Assembly (NCBI RefSeq): GCF_963678635.1 | Contig: NW_026971603.1 | Span: 1 to 57,000 of the forward strand | Reading direction: 5' to 3' | Length of the DNA stretch: 57,000 nt | Source: Symsagittifera roscoffensis | Lineage: Eukaryota > Xenacoelomorpha > Acoela > Convolutidae | Part shown: positions 42,060 through 53,923 of the stretch, piece by piece | Numbering within the stretch: the first letter of the stretch is position 1 | Layout: the number at the start of each line of letters is the position of its first letter | Notes under the pieces: generated by a model | Database searches by the model: none | Told to the model about the DNA's origin: nothing | Seen by the model: only the letters and a program-made list of their open reading frames with translations | Translations under genes and position numbers: made by a program

Positions 42060-44460
42060 CGCATAACTGAAAATTTAGATTGGCCAAACAGAAAAACGAA
42101 AATAAAAGCCTTAATTGGATCTTGCCACAGCATTCTCGATAAAGCATTAGCTAAGAGTGGTGAACTTCAGATATTAGCTAGGAAAACGGATAAACCTAGC
42201 AAGTTTGTACCGGATTTGGCTGCATGGTGGGATAGGATAGTTAAAGTAAACGATGAAGTAACCGGTAAAGCTCGCGCTCATATGGAATCTAATCGTCTTC
42301 AGAGGTCTCTCTCATTAAACGTAGTCGTTCAAGAGCTTCATCAAAAGTCGCGAAAGGCAGATTGAGTAAGCAAAGCTTAAGGCATCTATTGACCTCTAGT
42401 GACCGCCGCAAAGAACTGCTTCTAGGAAAGAAGACGCGAGAAGAACTAGAAAAACGATATGGAGCAACTTTAAGACTGAAACAACAAGAAACTATCATCA
42501 AATAGCAATAGCATCAGATCGAATTGGAACAAAAACAACAAGAAACTAAAGTTGAAATTGACTTTCAGGAGCAAAAATATAGCTTACGAATGACAAAAGT
42601 TGTCTTGAATTGGAATTGAAAGTCGTATTAAAGTAGCTGAAGCAAAAACTGTTGAATTTCAATATCTCATAAAGACTGAAATAGATCAGCATCTCGAGCT
42701 GTCTCCGTCGGTTGTTCGTCGTTCTGAAAGAGTAAGCGTTTGGGTTGATCAACCGCTAGAGAATCACATAAGACCCGAGGTAGTTCCTTATTTTTCGAAG
42801 ATTGTCACAGGTTCGGAAAATTGTACCAATCAATGCAGAAAAACCTTAATAGCCAAACTTCACCTTAGACATTGATCCAAATCAAATCCTTTGTTATGAG
42901 CAACAAGTTTATCTATAACAACCAACTGTTTTGTTTAGCGATGGCAATGGAATCCAACAAGCAGTATCCAGTAATCCCGAACAGGAAACGCAGTCATTGC
43001 CTATTTCAAATAATGCTGCACTTTGCGAAAACAATACATCCTCTTTTTTTAATCCAGCTGTAACAGTAGCTACCAATGCTCCGGTATGTTACAACTTCTC
43101 TGCACTCCATCCTTCGACTTCGATAAAACATATCCCCGTCAACAACTTTAATAAAAAATTGTTCGAGTTGATGGAAACTTGCCCGCCAATCCAGTCAGTA
43201 CTCTGGATACACCCCTAATGCCAATATGCCATAGACACCTGCAAATTCAATCTGCGCTAATTAAAATTTGCTACCACAGAATGTTTATAGCAACCCTGTG
43301 GCAGTGAATAATCCATTCAGCGGACAATCTGCGGTCATTATTCAATCGATCGTGCCACTAATGTCCCAGTGGATGCCCGCAGTCACTCAAAATATTACTG
43401 GTATATTGAGTGATTGTAACAAGAACCCGTCAGTTGTTTTTGCATCCATAACACCAATTTTTTAGCATAAATTCACGCCTGTATCAATGGTGGTACCGTA
43501 TTTTATTAGCTGAAAATACCTACACATATCAGCAGCAAAAATTTATAGGTAATCCTAGCAAAACATTGCCTTCGTTGCATCCAGTTCCTCAGCCGCAAGT
43601 TATGGCACTAAATTACTTAGTCCAAGCTTTTTATCAGTCTCAAAGAAGGATCCTCTTCCCAAAACGAAGCTGACACAGTAGTATGGTAACCCGATCCAGT
43701 GGCACGAATGGTTCTGTCAATTTTGCATCATTGTATACGCAGCAACTTTCAGCGATTATATGAAGTTAACTTCTTTAAAAACCCTAATCACTGAAAAAGC
43801 GAAGTCAGTCATAGCACAGTTTGCATACAGTGGAAGAAGGCATAAGGATGCTCCGAAAAAACTATAGAACCAAAGTTTAGCCAGCCACAAAACGTGATTA
43901 TGGCCAACCTTGATAAATTGTCCAGTTTCCACAACTTCCGGAATGCATATATCTGTGAGAATATTATCAGTTTCTCGATGACCATTGAGTCTAGTGGCCG
44001 TGTTTAGGTCTCGTGACTATGATGAAGATTTAAAAAGCATATCTTTCTCAAATCAAGCTCATTCGAAAAAACCACCAAACATGAGAGAATTGTGGCAGTC
44101 TTTTTGTCATGAAACTTAATTGATCACGCCCAAACTTAATTGACTTTAACTATTGTTTATATGATAAAGCAGAGGCTCCGTGAGCAATGAAAACTATGCC
44201 TAGAAATATCAAGGTCGAAGAGCTACCCAAAACCAAAGCTGTAACGAGTTTGAATATCCATCTTGTAACCTCTCGAAGGGCAGGCATGCTTTATGGAAAT
44301 GCTCTGTATTTGAGCAGAAAGCACCAACATAACGAGCAAAGTTCTCTGCGGAAAACAAATTTTGCTTTTCCTGCTTACAAAGGAACCACGCAGTCCTGCA
44401 GAGTCCTCCAGCAAAAAATGCACCAAGCCAGGATGCTTTAGCACTCATAGTGTACTTCTC
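42060..44460 (+). pseudogene. BEL/Pao gag region, heavily mutated
   Basis: Reading frame changes repeatedly. N-terminal part: KSGELQILARKTDKPSKF then AAWWDRIVKVNDEV (42150-42260), and KELLLGKKTREELEKRYGATL (42410-42470). The typical BEL capsid segment (DUF1759) is clear at 43660-44100: PLPKTKLTQYYGNPIQWHEWF with the W.EW core, DYMKLTSLKTLITEKAKS, IAQFAYSGR, then FSQPQNVIMANLDKLSSF. A zinc-knuckle-like KHQHNEQSSLRKTNFAFPAY segment follows at 44310-44440, with its cysteines lost. In BEL/Pao elements this protein forms the particle that encloses the RNA. It is non-functional here. Confidence 0.8.
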
Positions 44461-44699
44461 CATGGTGCTGAACGTAATTATCTTAGTGAAAATTTCGACA
44501 AAATTGACAGCCACACTAGCCACACTAATGGTTAAAAAAGAACACAAACGCTGATAAAAATCTTTCAGCTAAAATATACCAAACTCAAAAGTATCATGGG
44601 GACACTATTCCCGCTGTGGTGGATGTAAGTTGGGCAATAATGAACGACCAATCAAAAATCATAACATTAAAAGGGTTACTGCCCATAATCAAACTCCAA

Positions 44700-45130
44700 G
44701 TTTCCAAAGATTTCCACTGTGCTGATTGTTTAACATTGTGTGATTCAGCATCTAGTCATTTCTGGTTATCGGCTAACTAATTGAAACGTCTAACTATTTC
44801 TAATAGAGATTTAGATCTCACAGTAATTTATTTTAACACAAAGACTGTTTTTGGAACGAAACAAGTTCAGATGAAGGTATCTTCTACTTTCGATGGATTC
44901 GAGTACATTTCGATTTAACCGCTTTTGTCAAGGGTGATCTTAAAGTCGGTACCGATTACGTCAACAACCCTCCCTCACAGAGCAAGTATCTGTATCTTGC
45001 TCCGATCAAACCAATTGTATATAGTTACGCCGACATAGACTCATCGAGTATTTTAAGAGTGAGACCGATCCAAACACTTCACCGGTCGATGTACCCTCTC
45101 CGATAGGCTGGATCCTTTTGCCGACATCTA
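44700..45130 (+). pseudogene. BEL/Pao protease region, decayed
   Basis: Plus-strand fragments LCDSASSHFWLSAN (corresponding to the family's LLDSGS active-site loop, here CDSAS) at 44738, then TVFGTKQVQMKVSSTFDGF and GTDYVNNPPSQSKYLYLAPI downstream, match the aspartic protease and the linker that leads into RT. The catalytic Asp codon is still legible, but stops interrupt the frame. Confidence 0.6.
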
Positions 45131-45299
45131 CTTGTTTTCTTTTTATTTGTTACAAACCGATAAAGCCGGTCAAACGAAATGCAGGTATGATATAGAGTCA
45201 AACAGGGCCTACAAACATGTCGAAACTCTCGTCTCGCCGCAAACAGGATGGCGGCTATAATACTTGATTGATCCAGCTTCCATGATGGATCAAGATACG

Positions 45300-46080
45300 C
45301 GGTAGGTACTTTCTGGAAAGCAGAAACTGTGATGTTGCCAGACAGTAATTATTTGTCTTTGGTTAAGATAAAATCGTTAGAAAAACGTATAGCAAAAAAT
45401 CCTCACTCAACGAATAAATACTCAAAAAATTTTGAAGAGGATTTGAGTAAAGGTACAAGATTCACGTTCCTCCCCATAATTTTCTAACCACCACATACGC
45501 GAGTGGTATCTTCTCCACCACCCCGTGGACCCAAATAAGCCTGGTAAAATGAAACGTGTCCTCAACGGAACGTCTAAGATCAACGGTACGTGATTGAAGA
45601 CAGCGTTGGCAGTAGGTCACGACCCACTGAAAAACCTTGTAATGCTCTCCTCCGTTTTGGTTAACAACACTTTGCCGTATCGGCTGACATTGAAGGGATG
45701 TTCCTACACGTCGGAGTCCTTCCAGAGAACCAACATTCCCTTCGATTTCTTTGGCGCGAGGATCCCATGGCTGATGTGGTTGCAAACCAGTAAACCGGAG
45801 TTATCTATGGATAATCAGGCAATTATCTGTGACCTTGCGTCCCCAGTTCTTGCGAAATTTTATATTGGCGACTACCTAGACTCTCTGGAGGATCCGGATG
45901 TCGAGTTTGAACTAATTCAAGAATTAATTGTTTTTTTAGCTCTAGGTGGTATTAGTTTAACCAAGTTTATGAGTAAGATAACTAAATTTAATTATAAGTT
46001 AAAACAACGCAAAAGCGCTCCGCAGCAAGGAAATGAAATTGATGAAAATTGTGGAGACAAGTCCTCGAATTTCTTGGTCT
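45300..46080 (+). pseudogene. BEL/Pao reverse transcriptase, decayed
   Basis: Strong family motifs appear in three frames: LVKIKSLEKRIAKNP (45360), the DIEGMFLHVGVLPENQ block with LRFLWREDP (45685-45770), and YIGDYLDSLEDPD (45861-45899), the BEL form of the YVDD catalytic loop in which the first Asp has become Gly. ELIQELIVFLALGGISLTKF follows. The order and spacing are as in Pao/BEL pol. Frameshifts and the YIGD change show it is dead. Confidence 0.85.
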
Positions 46081-46089
46081 GAAATTGAA

Positions 46090-46720
46090 CGATATCGACG
46101 ACACTGTGGTCGTAAGCCGTTGTTTCAACCATCAACCGTGTCAACCGATAACACAGCGAACAGTCTTAAGTTTCGTATCTTCCGTTTTGACCTCATAGGT
46201 CTCGTAGCGCCCTATACCAAAAGAAATGTGGGGGACTCGAGCTATTCGTTGATACCAAGACCAAAACTTCTTTGCTGGCACTCTGTTTGCTTTCTGTAGG
46301 AAAAATGAGCCGTAGCTTTTCTGTGCAGTAGCTTTTCTTCGCGCCCGTGTGAAAACTTCACTCGAAGTACAAGTTTTCTTTGTCTTTGGAAAAACAAGAG
46401 TCGCGCCCAAAAATGGTCCTTCCATCCCAAAGCTTGAACTGTAGGCCGCGTTGCTCGTTATCCGCTTGAAAGAAGATATCATCAAAGCTCTAATCATTCC
46501 TTCGTCGAACACGTTTTTGTGGACTGACAGCACCACTGTGCTCCAGTGGTTAAACTCGAACAGTAAACAACCCACTTTAAACCGGAATGGAAAATTTCTG
46601 GAAAGTACAAATGTAGACCAGTGGTTTCCGTCTTGAGTTGGGACAACCCCGCTGATACAGAAACCAGGGAAATCTCGGCGGAGTGTTTAAAAACAAGCAG
46701 CTGGGTGAGAGGGCCAAGTC
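46090..46720 (+). pseudogene. BEL/Pao RNase H region, decayed
   Basis: The segment FLWTDSTTVLQWLNSNSKQP (46512-46571) carries the D-S-T-V..WL motif of BEL RNase H. ESTNVDQW (46603) and WVRGPS (46702) match the usual TNVDQWHHV and WWKGP positions. A minus-strand frame over the same stretch is a shadow. Confidence 0.8.
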
Positions 46721-46729
46721 TGTTGAAAA

Positions 46730-48215
46730 ATAGTGTGGCCTTGCAAGCCGAGCATAGAAGTATTTAAAAAGATCCGCCTGGCTGTTCCCGCGAGTGACCT
46801 TAATGAGGGTTTAGAGAAGGCCTCTGTTTTTGGAAACGTTGTTCAAAACCAAAAAACATTCATTTTCTTTGAATGGGAAAAATTCAGCTCTTTTTGTAGA
46901 CTCCAGCGGGTGGATGTCTTGATGCTCAAACTGAGTCCGAAAAAACGGCACTGCCGCACTTAATTCAAGGAAATAACCAATCCCGCTTCATTGGAAATCA
47001 CCGAACATCAATTTTTGTTGCTTTCCCAAAACTAATAATTGGAGGCGGATTATGTTCTCCTTTCCAGCGACAAAACCGTCAAAAAGTCTAGTCGTATCGC
47101 TCAGTAGGCACCGTTTTTTGTTTCTGCATGCTCCATGTGTTCAACAGGGCAAACTCTTTGGCTATTAAAATTGAATATGACACAAAACGCCCAATAACCC
47201 TCGATGGAAGGCATTTTCTCGTGAAACAGTTTTTAAGTAATATTCACTGTCCTAACCAGCAACAATTCTTAGACTATCTGCGACCTGTAATTCACTTGGA
47301 ATTTGCGATCTCGAATCTTCACTCGTTTTTAATATCCAATGGAGTCCACTGCACTACATGTAGGAAGCGCAAAGCCAAAACTGTCTCACCAATGATAGCA
47401 GACTTTCCTTTTGAGAGGCTTGGTTACCTTCAAAAATTGTGGGGTTGATTACTTTGGAACTTTTTACATCCTAATTAGGAGGAGTTCTGAGAAGGATTGT
47501 GTTTCCATTTTCCATGTATGTCAGTCATTTGGCTCGATAATGGTACATAGTTCGAAGAAGCCGAGAAAGAGCTGTTGAATTATATACACTCCAGGATCTC
47601 AAAAGCATCGCCAGAGCTGGTCAAAAATGGTATTGAATAGAAATTCGGCCCTTCGACAGCCCCGCATTACAATGATTCATGGGAACGTCTCTTTAGGTTA
47701 ATATTAGGATAAAAGAAAATATTCTAATATTAGGATAAAAGAAAACTCAGTCCAGAAGTTCTTGAAACATTTTTTTTGTCTCGTAGAACAATCACTAAAC
47801 GCTCGCATTATAACATCAGTTTTCCTGATGACTTTGAGGTTTTATTTCGTAATCACTTTTTGTTAGGCTGAAATGGTTCTAGCTTCCCTACTCTTTCTTT
47901 CCAGGAGCACTTCGACCATCGAAAGCAATATGTACGAGCGCAAAGCTACGCCAACGCAATTTGGAGTCGTTGGCTTCGAGATTATGTGCCAACGTTGAAT
48001 AAAAGCAGTTAGTGGCACTTCGATAGTGACGTTGTTTGAAAAACTGGATATTTTGTTTGGATTGTTAACGAACGCAGCCCAAGGGGACACTACACTTTGG
48101 CTCGTATTAAAACCCTTAATTACGGAACAGATAATATAGCCTATTCCGCCGTAGTCATGACTCGCTCCGGAGAACTAACGCGACAGGTCATATAACTCGC
48201 ACCCGTGTTCGCTCC
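46730..48215 (+). pseudogene. BEL/Pao integrase, decayed
   Basis: The zinc-binding part is seen as RPITLDGRHFLVKQFLSNIH and ISNGVHCTTCRKRKAKTVSPM (47190-47395), followed by DFPFERLGYL (47401) and a VDYFG-like GVDYFGTF in another frame (47442-47465). The core is scrambled. The C-terminal domain is clear at 48055-48215: WIVNERSPRGHYTLARIKTLNYG, then SAVVMTRSGELTRQV and LAPVFAPLG, close to the family consensus ending in SGELTRPVVKLAPV. No 3' LTR was recognised after it. Confidence 0.8.
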
Positions 48216-49461
48216 TTTGGGGGCGGAGGAGATTCGCGCTTAAGCTAGAGACGTCATTGGCGGCGCAAGAACTATAAAACTAAAGTTAGATTTGTCAGGA
48301 CAATTAAGATTCGATTAAGGTCAGTTTGCAACCAAAACTGTTTACAGATTTTTCCAGATTGTTGAGAACGTGTTTAAACTTACGTTAACCGGAAAATGCT
48401 TGCCTTATTTTTTCAGATATTATTTATTTCATGTTAATCTCTTTAAAATTGCCAATTTTTTTTTCATCACACTGCCTGATACATAATATTTATTTGACTT
48501 TTTGTCAATATGTTGCGGTATTGATCAGAAAATGAGGTGGTACTGGTTGACATTGTTTGTTTTTAGCAGTTTTCCAACTTTAGTTTTTTTTATTTATCCT
48601 ATCCTTGTTTAGTTATACTAATTTAACTTTTGATATCCATAATCATTGTAATAATTAATTTTTTCAACTTTCAAGTAGACAAATGTTTTGAAAAAACATC
48701 AAATACAGCGTAATAAAAAACCTGATTTAAAAATATGAAATTTGAGGTAAGGTTTTATGTCAGCACCTATTTTGGGACAACCAAAAAAATTTAAAAAAAA
48801 AGCGACAAAATCTTGTGAATAGCTGTATGCTATTTTTGGGCAGATGTTTTCTTCTTTTATCTGAACAAAATAATTTCGTTTTCATTTACTGCTGCAGACC
48901 CGCACAGCAGGTTGCAATCTGTGATAAATAAATTAGAATTCGGTGAAGTTTGAAAGTATCAAAATCGAAGGTTTTGATATCAGGTTATGTTGTTGCGGGT
49001 CAATATGACTCATGATATTTTTCTTTTTCATTAATATATTTTAGCAAAACCTCGCAAAGTTTCAGAGTTTAACGGTTTCACTTCAGATAATTGCAATGGA
49101 TTTTGTGGGTAAAGGAAAATTTTTCAAATGGGAAACATCGAACGTCGAGCGGAGAAAAAACCTTGAAGATTCCCCCAAAACAAATAGTTTGTTTTCAAAA
49201 TTTTAACTTTCGTCAGTGATTCAAAAGTTTGTGGCTAAAAACTTATAATATGTTCCGTAATATTTTTTACAGTGTCAATTTTTGTTCAAAAAAATCGAAA
49301 AATCAAGTTTCACCGTGGTAAACCATCCCGTCAGCATGTTTTTAGCCGTTTCATAAAACTTTTTTTTGCTTCAACTTACTTTTATTGCAACGATTAAGAT
49401 AGATTAAAGTACCTTGCACTTGACATTGCAATGTAGCGGAAGGCATTCATTTCTTATATTG
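48216..49461. other. no supported feature
   Basis: AT-rich sequence right of the BEL element. The expected polypurine tract and 3' LTR could not be identified. No gene. Confidence 0.5.
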
Positions 49462-49470
49462 GTTTGAGTG

Positions 49471-49887
49471 GGTGGCGTCCCTCATGCTTGAAGGACCGAA
49501 TGCTTGAAATTAATTTTAGCTTACTTTCAGCCAATTAGAATTGAGTATTCAAAATTTCAAAGTAAATTGCGAAAATCTCAAAGTAAGAAAATAAATCCAA
49601 GGCAATTAGTGTTAATATTGACCGATTAGATAATAAGCAGATGAGTTTTCAAGACTGAAAAATTCTTGTGCTTTGACCTCATTAATCTTGATGATTATCT
49701 GAACAGTTTTGGGGTTGTAACCTTCAATTTGTAATATTTTTGATTATTTTCTACTGATTTAATACATTTTCTGCTAACATTGACTTCGAATTTGTGAGAA
49801 AGGCATTTAGCCAATGGAAACGCTTAGAGATTTTGATTGGTTGAAATTTTTCAAGCATTCGGTCCTTCAAGCATGAGAACCCTCACC
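49471..49887. mobile_element. 417-bp Mutator-like MITE with 9-bp target duplication
   Basis: The termini are GGTGGCGTCC at the left and, read inward from the right, GGTGAGGGTT. A perfect 29-base inverted repeat lies inside them (49481-49509 with 49849-49877, core ATGCTTGAAGGACCGAATGC). The flanks repeat the 9-mer GTTTGAGTG at 49462-49470 and 49888-49896. The interior is non-coding and contains CCAAT words (GCCAATTAGAATTGAG at 49530, GCCAATGG at 49810, GATTGGTTG at 49835). The GGTGGC start is shared with the MITE near CIAO3. Confidence 0.92.
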
Positions 49888-50039
49888 GTTTGAGTGCACT
49901 ACAATCTATGGAGAGCGAAATAAAAGTAGATTGAGCAACCAGTTCTTTACTCTGAAATATAACAGCTGCTTAATTTTTTTGCGCAACAGGTAGGAACCTT
50001 ATTTTGCATTTTGCGCAAATAAGAATAATATGCTGCCCC

Positions 50040-51110
50040 CCATAACCCCCCCCCCCCCCCCCCCCCTCCTCCCTCAAATCCGCCCCTGTCTCCGGCGTTT
50101 GGTTTCTTTGTCTTTTTGTCTTCTCGATTTTTTTCATTATCAAAATTGGCTCGTTGGAAGACTACCTTTGTATCATATTAATGTCTTTTAACCTGTGGTA
50201 CATATTCAAAACTTGAAGTCTTGAAATTTGTCGCAAATTAGAGAAATACTTGTCTTAAATTTGTTATTTCTAAGAGTGGTAAGAATTTAGACAGGATCTT
50301 GATTATTGGCAGACATCAAAAATTGATTCTGCAAAGTTCCAATATTGTAAGTTTACCTAAGTTACATTTTTTTGTTTTGTTCATTTGATTAATTTGCCTT
50401 TTTTGGAAAATGGTTGACATTTTTTGTACAAAAATTTTTTTTTTCTGTTTTTCTTCCGGATAATTTATCATCAAGCAATTTTCTCTGGAAAGTTTGTGCT
50501 AAATACACAGCGGGCGAGGGTCTTTACTATAGCTTGAAATTGTCAATTCCTCTACTTTGCTATGTTAAATAAGGGCAAAAAAGTTTTGGCATTTGATCAA
50601 TCACTTCAATCTTTTTGACCCATTTATAAAAAAACTCAAAAAATTTTGATCAGAAAACAGAAAGTAGTTGACCAGCTAGCTCTCATTTGTTCGCATTTGT
50701 TCGCTTTGTTCGCCCCCCCCCCCCCCCCCTCCTCCCTCAAATCCGCCCCTGACTCCGCCGTTTGGTGTATTTTTGTCTTCTCGAATTTATCATATTAATG
50801 TCTTTTAACCCGTTGTACAGATTCAAAACTGGAAGTCTTGAAATTTGTCGCAAATTAGAGAAATACTTGTCTTAAATTTGTTAGTCCTAAGAGTTGTAAG
50901 AATTTAGACAGGATCTTGATTATTGGTAGAATATTATAGGTTTACTTAAGTTACATTTTTTTGTTTTGTTTATTTGATTAATTTGCCTTTTTTGACCCAT
51001 GCATTAAAAAACTCAAAATTTTGATCAGAAAACAGAAAGTAATTGACCAGCTAGCTCTCATTTGTTCGCTCGTTTAGAATAGTTAAAAGGTTTCAGCTGA
51101 TATCCTTAAT
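50040..51110. repeat. tandem pair of poly-C-headed repeats
   Basis: Unit 1 (from a C run at about 50048) and unit 2 (from a C run at about 50713) both continue CTCCTCCCTCAAATCCGCCCC and then share long blocks: TGTCTTTTAACC, GTCTTGAAATTTGTCGCAAA, TTAGACAGGATCTTGATT and, near the end, ACAGAAAGTA followed by TTGACCAGCTAGCTCTCATT. Unit 2 is shorter by internal deletions. The offset is about 665 bases at the heads. The C run followed by this GC-rich block suggests a mobile repeat family. Confidence 0.9.
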
Positions 51111-52314
51111 TTTTTGAGTTATAACAGAATCAATTTTTCTTTCCCAATTTATTCTATTTTAACTCTTTGAGATTGCGAAAAAAAGAGCCAGCTAATTAAT
51201 CCTGAATGAACAGTTCCGAGCGTAGATACTGACAAATTAGCGTAAGAATCTGATATACACACGAGACATAGACGTTGTAACTTTTAATTATCAAGTAATG
51301 AAAGGAATGAAAACTATTTTCTTGTTTCAGCCCTTTTCTTTACAACAGGGATATTTTCACGGTTGAAATTTTGTACATGCTCGATGAAACTGTTTATTAA
51401 AAAATAGCTGGATGAACAGCCGTAAACAGTTGTTTTCAAGGCATTAGTTGGCCATCAAATTAAAAGTCGTCAGAGACAGGCTTTCACTGCCAAAAAACGC
51501 AAAGAGCGGCATCAGTTATAAATATTGTCCTTACAAGTATTCGTTGCAAAGTTAAAGATCTAAGCTAGGCCCTAATATAGCTTTCCTTTTCGATAAAAAA
51601 AGAAGTTGATAAAATGTTACTTTGTTGTTGCTAGTTCTAATTTAAAACTATTAAAAAGAATAAAAGAATTAAAGTGAGTTAGTCTGAAGTTAAAACATTA
51701 AACAGTGAGAGATCATTCTCTCCGCCGGAAAGAATGGCAAGTAAAGGTCATATGAGAGTGACCTGTTATCTAATTAAAGATAAGTAAGGTTTGCAATAGA
51801 TGCAAAATAAGATACGAATCACAACATTCCTCTGAGCAGGAAAAATTTTAACTAGCGCCCAATAAGTAAATACAAATTAACTGAGTCCTTTCTTTCTCCC
51901 CCTTTTGGGGACAGAATTTTTTTTTATTTCACGAGTGCGTAAGCAACTGAAACTAAATTATGTACCAACGATAGCACTAAGTAATGCAAAGGTAATTAAA
52001 AGTGTGAGATTATCCGGTATCCGACGGAAATCAGCTAGAAAGACAGATATGTAGTAATGTGTCCAAAATTAAATTATCACCGAGAGTTGATGAATGATGT
52101 GGTATGAGGTCACGAAGATTGAATAACTGCATCTGAAGGTTTTTGAGAAGGCAAAATGAGAAAAAGAGCAAAATACTGTTTAACCAATCCGAAGGATTAA
52201 TAAGTAAAAATAAGGTTACGCAAAATAAGTATTCCAACTTTAGGATTGGGGAAAATGCAGGTTGGCACCGATAGGTGAAATGAAAAGTACTCAAGAATGG
52301 AAATAGGTACTGAA
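51111..52314. other. 3' flank of the Gypsy fragment; possible LTR remnants
   Basis: No gene supported. It contains the left copy of the 31-bp repeat (51794-51824). An LTR for the minus-strand Gypsy element would be expected here, but no matching copy exists on the other side. Confidence 0.35.
51794..51824. repeat. 31-bp direct repeat, left copy
   Basis: Identical over 31 bases to 55003-55033 (begins CAATAGATGCAAAATAAG). The right copy overlaps the open frame that precedes the Gypsy protease end; the left copy lies beyond the element's 3' end. Confidence 0.97.
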
Positions 52315-53100
52315 TTAATTTTTACAATTTCCATAATCATTTAAAAAGTTTTCGAGTTCGGCATTGAAAAGTTCACTATCAAGTTCTGAATGCTCTCCAA
52401 AATAATCCACTGCCATTCTTAACGATTCATCAGTTGAAGAGGTAGAAATTTGTTCAGGAGATGGTGAATCCGAGTCAATTAAGATTATTTCCGCCGGAGT
52501 TGTAGTATTGTCTGCTTCATGCTTGGTGTTGTCTTCGATTTCTAATACGATAGGGTTAGCTGCAGAACCAGAGGTCTCTTGGGGGAAATCTACAACATCT
52601 ATAAAGTACCTTTGACCGTAAAATTTTGGTGGTCTAACATTCCTACTAGAGCGTCGAATGATTGGAGGAACGTTACCAGGTTCGTTGGAAGAATCGGGAG
52701 TTGGAGTGCAGTCGTCAGCAGAATCTACCATTTCGTAAACCAGGAAATCTGTTAATGTGTCCGTGTCCACTGGATTAGATTTGTCCTGAAGTTCCCGTGG
52801 TTTGTTGTTTTTATCATCCTCCACATGTGGTGTAGCAGTCTGCTCGTGTGTAGAAGAGATTCGTTTGCGGGGATAATGCTTATTGGGCATTCAGTATTTC
52901 GGTACCCAGATTGGTCTCCGTTTCGAGCAGTGATGTCCCCTAAAACCTCAGATTTAATGTTATTTTTGAGTACACTAGAGTTAGGGCTAATTCCATTTGG
53001 AATTTGAGTTTTGCATGAGTCGGAAATAAAACGCTCTCTGGTCACGTCTCTACGGTATTTTTTGACGAGATTAGCGTGGTCTGGTAATAAAGGAAGATTT
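52315..53100 (-). pseudogene. Gypsy integrase C-terminal tail, one frameshift
   Basis: Starts in the integrase C-terminal domain (LLPDHANLVKKYRRDVTRERF, about 53090-53028). The frame shifts near 52890, and the next frame (52890-52315, 191 codons) continues to the natural end. The tail carries the family's RRSSRNVRPPKFYG signature and then a long acidic, Ser/Thr-rich region with NPIVLEIED and EIILIDSDS. The catalytic core that should precede it is absent. Confidence 0.75.
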
Positions 53101-53208
53101 TAATCTACTGAAATACCGGAAGTAGAGGGATTAATTACAATATTCTTATGATTCATTTTAACAGTATCTACAATTTTGATATCTACAGGCGAGTTAATTA
53201 ATATACAA

Positions 53209-53690
53209 TTAAGAATTAAGAAGTAAAAAAAATTCGGAATTAGAAATAGAAAATATTATTGGGTTTGTGTTTGAATAATCCGTTGGAATACAATTTGAAG
53301 TACAAAATTCCGTTCTATTGTGTTTAGATGAACAAATTGGGAAAGTCGAGTTGATTAGTTTTAGTACTGACGCTATTAAGTAATTACGTAATTTGGCGTA
53401 ATCGGAATTTTCCAGATTTGAACCAATGGCTGAGCAGGTAATTCTTTGTTTCTCCGACGGATTAATTGATTTGTTAAGCTTATTCATATTTGCCACTACA
53501 AATTCTTCGTCGTAGTGAGATATTGGGAGGGTTTTTCTAGATGGAATCCTAGAAATAAGATCGGTAAAACCCATATCTTTTCCTGCTAGATGTTTGATTG
53601 TAAAATTAAAAGGTAACAATCTGTCCACCCATCTTGTTAATCTACTATGATATGTTTTATTTCCGTGATTTGGTGAGAGGGCAGAAAAAA
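53209..53690 (-). pseudogene. Gypsy RNase H end and tether to integrase
   Basis: The frame from 53628 (WMDRLLPFNFTIKHLAGKDMG) shows the conserved end of Gypsy RNase H (F.I.H..GK....DLISR), followed by a linker (HYDEEFVVANMNKLNK) that leads into integrase in intact elements. It stops at 53209, where the integrase Zn-binding and core domains should begin; only about 110 bases separate it from the integrase tail. The upstream RNase H part (53640-53920) is legible in other frames. Confidence 0.7.
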
Positions 53691-53923
53691 AGCGTTGTGG
53701 TCAGTGATTACTTCAAACTCCGACCCATAAAGGTAATTTTTATAATGTTCGACGGCCCATACGACCCCTAACAATTCGAGCTCATTTGTAGAATATTTTG
53801 ACTCGTGCGAGTTTAAAAAACGAGAGGCGAAAGAAATTGTTTTCCAGTCATTCCCGTGGAGTTGTTCGAAGGAAGCTCTGAAACCATTGTGTGACGCGTC
53901 CGTTTTTACTCTAGTGTTGCGTT

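Noticed and set aside
46141-46575. 144-codon minus-strand frame
   Set aside because: Antisense to BEL RNase H motifs on the plus strand; no motif of its own.
48216-48900. Searched for the 3' LTR matching 41700-41888
   Set aside because: No copy of TGTAAGCGTGTACG or of the LTR end was found, so the 3' LTR is not annotated.
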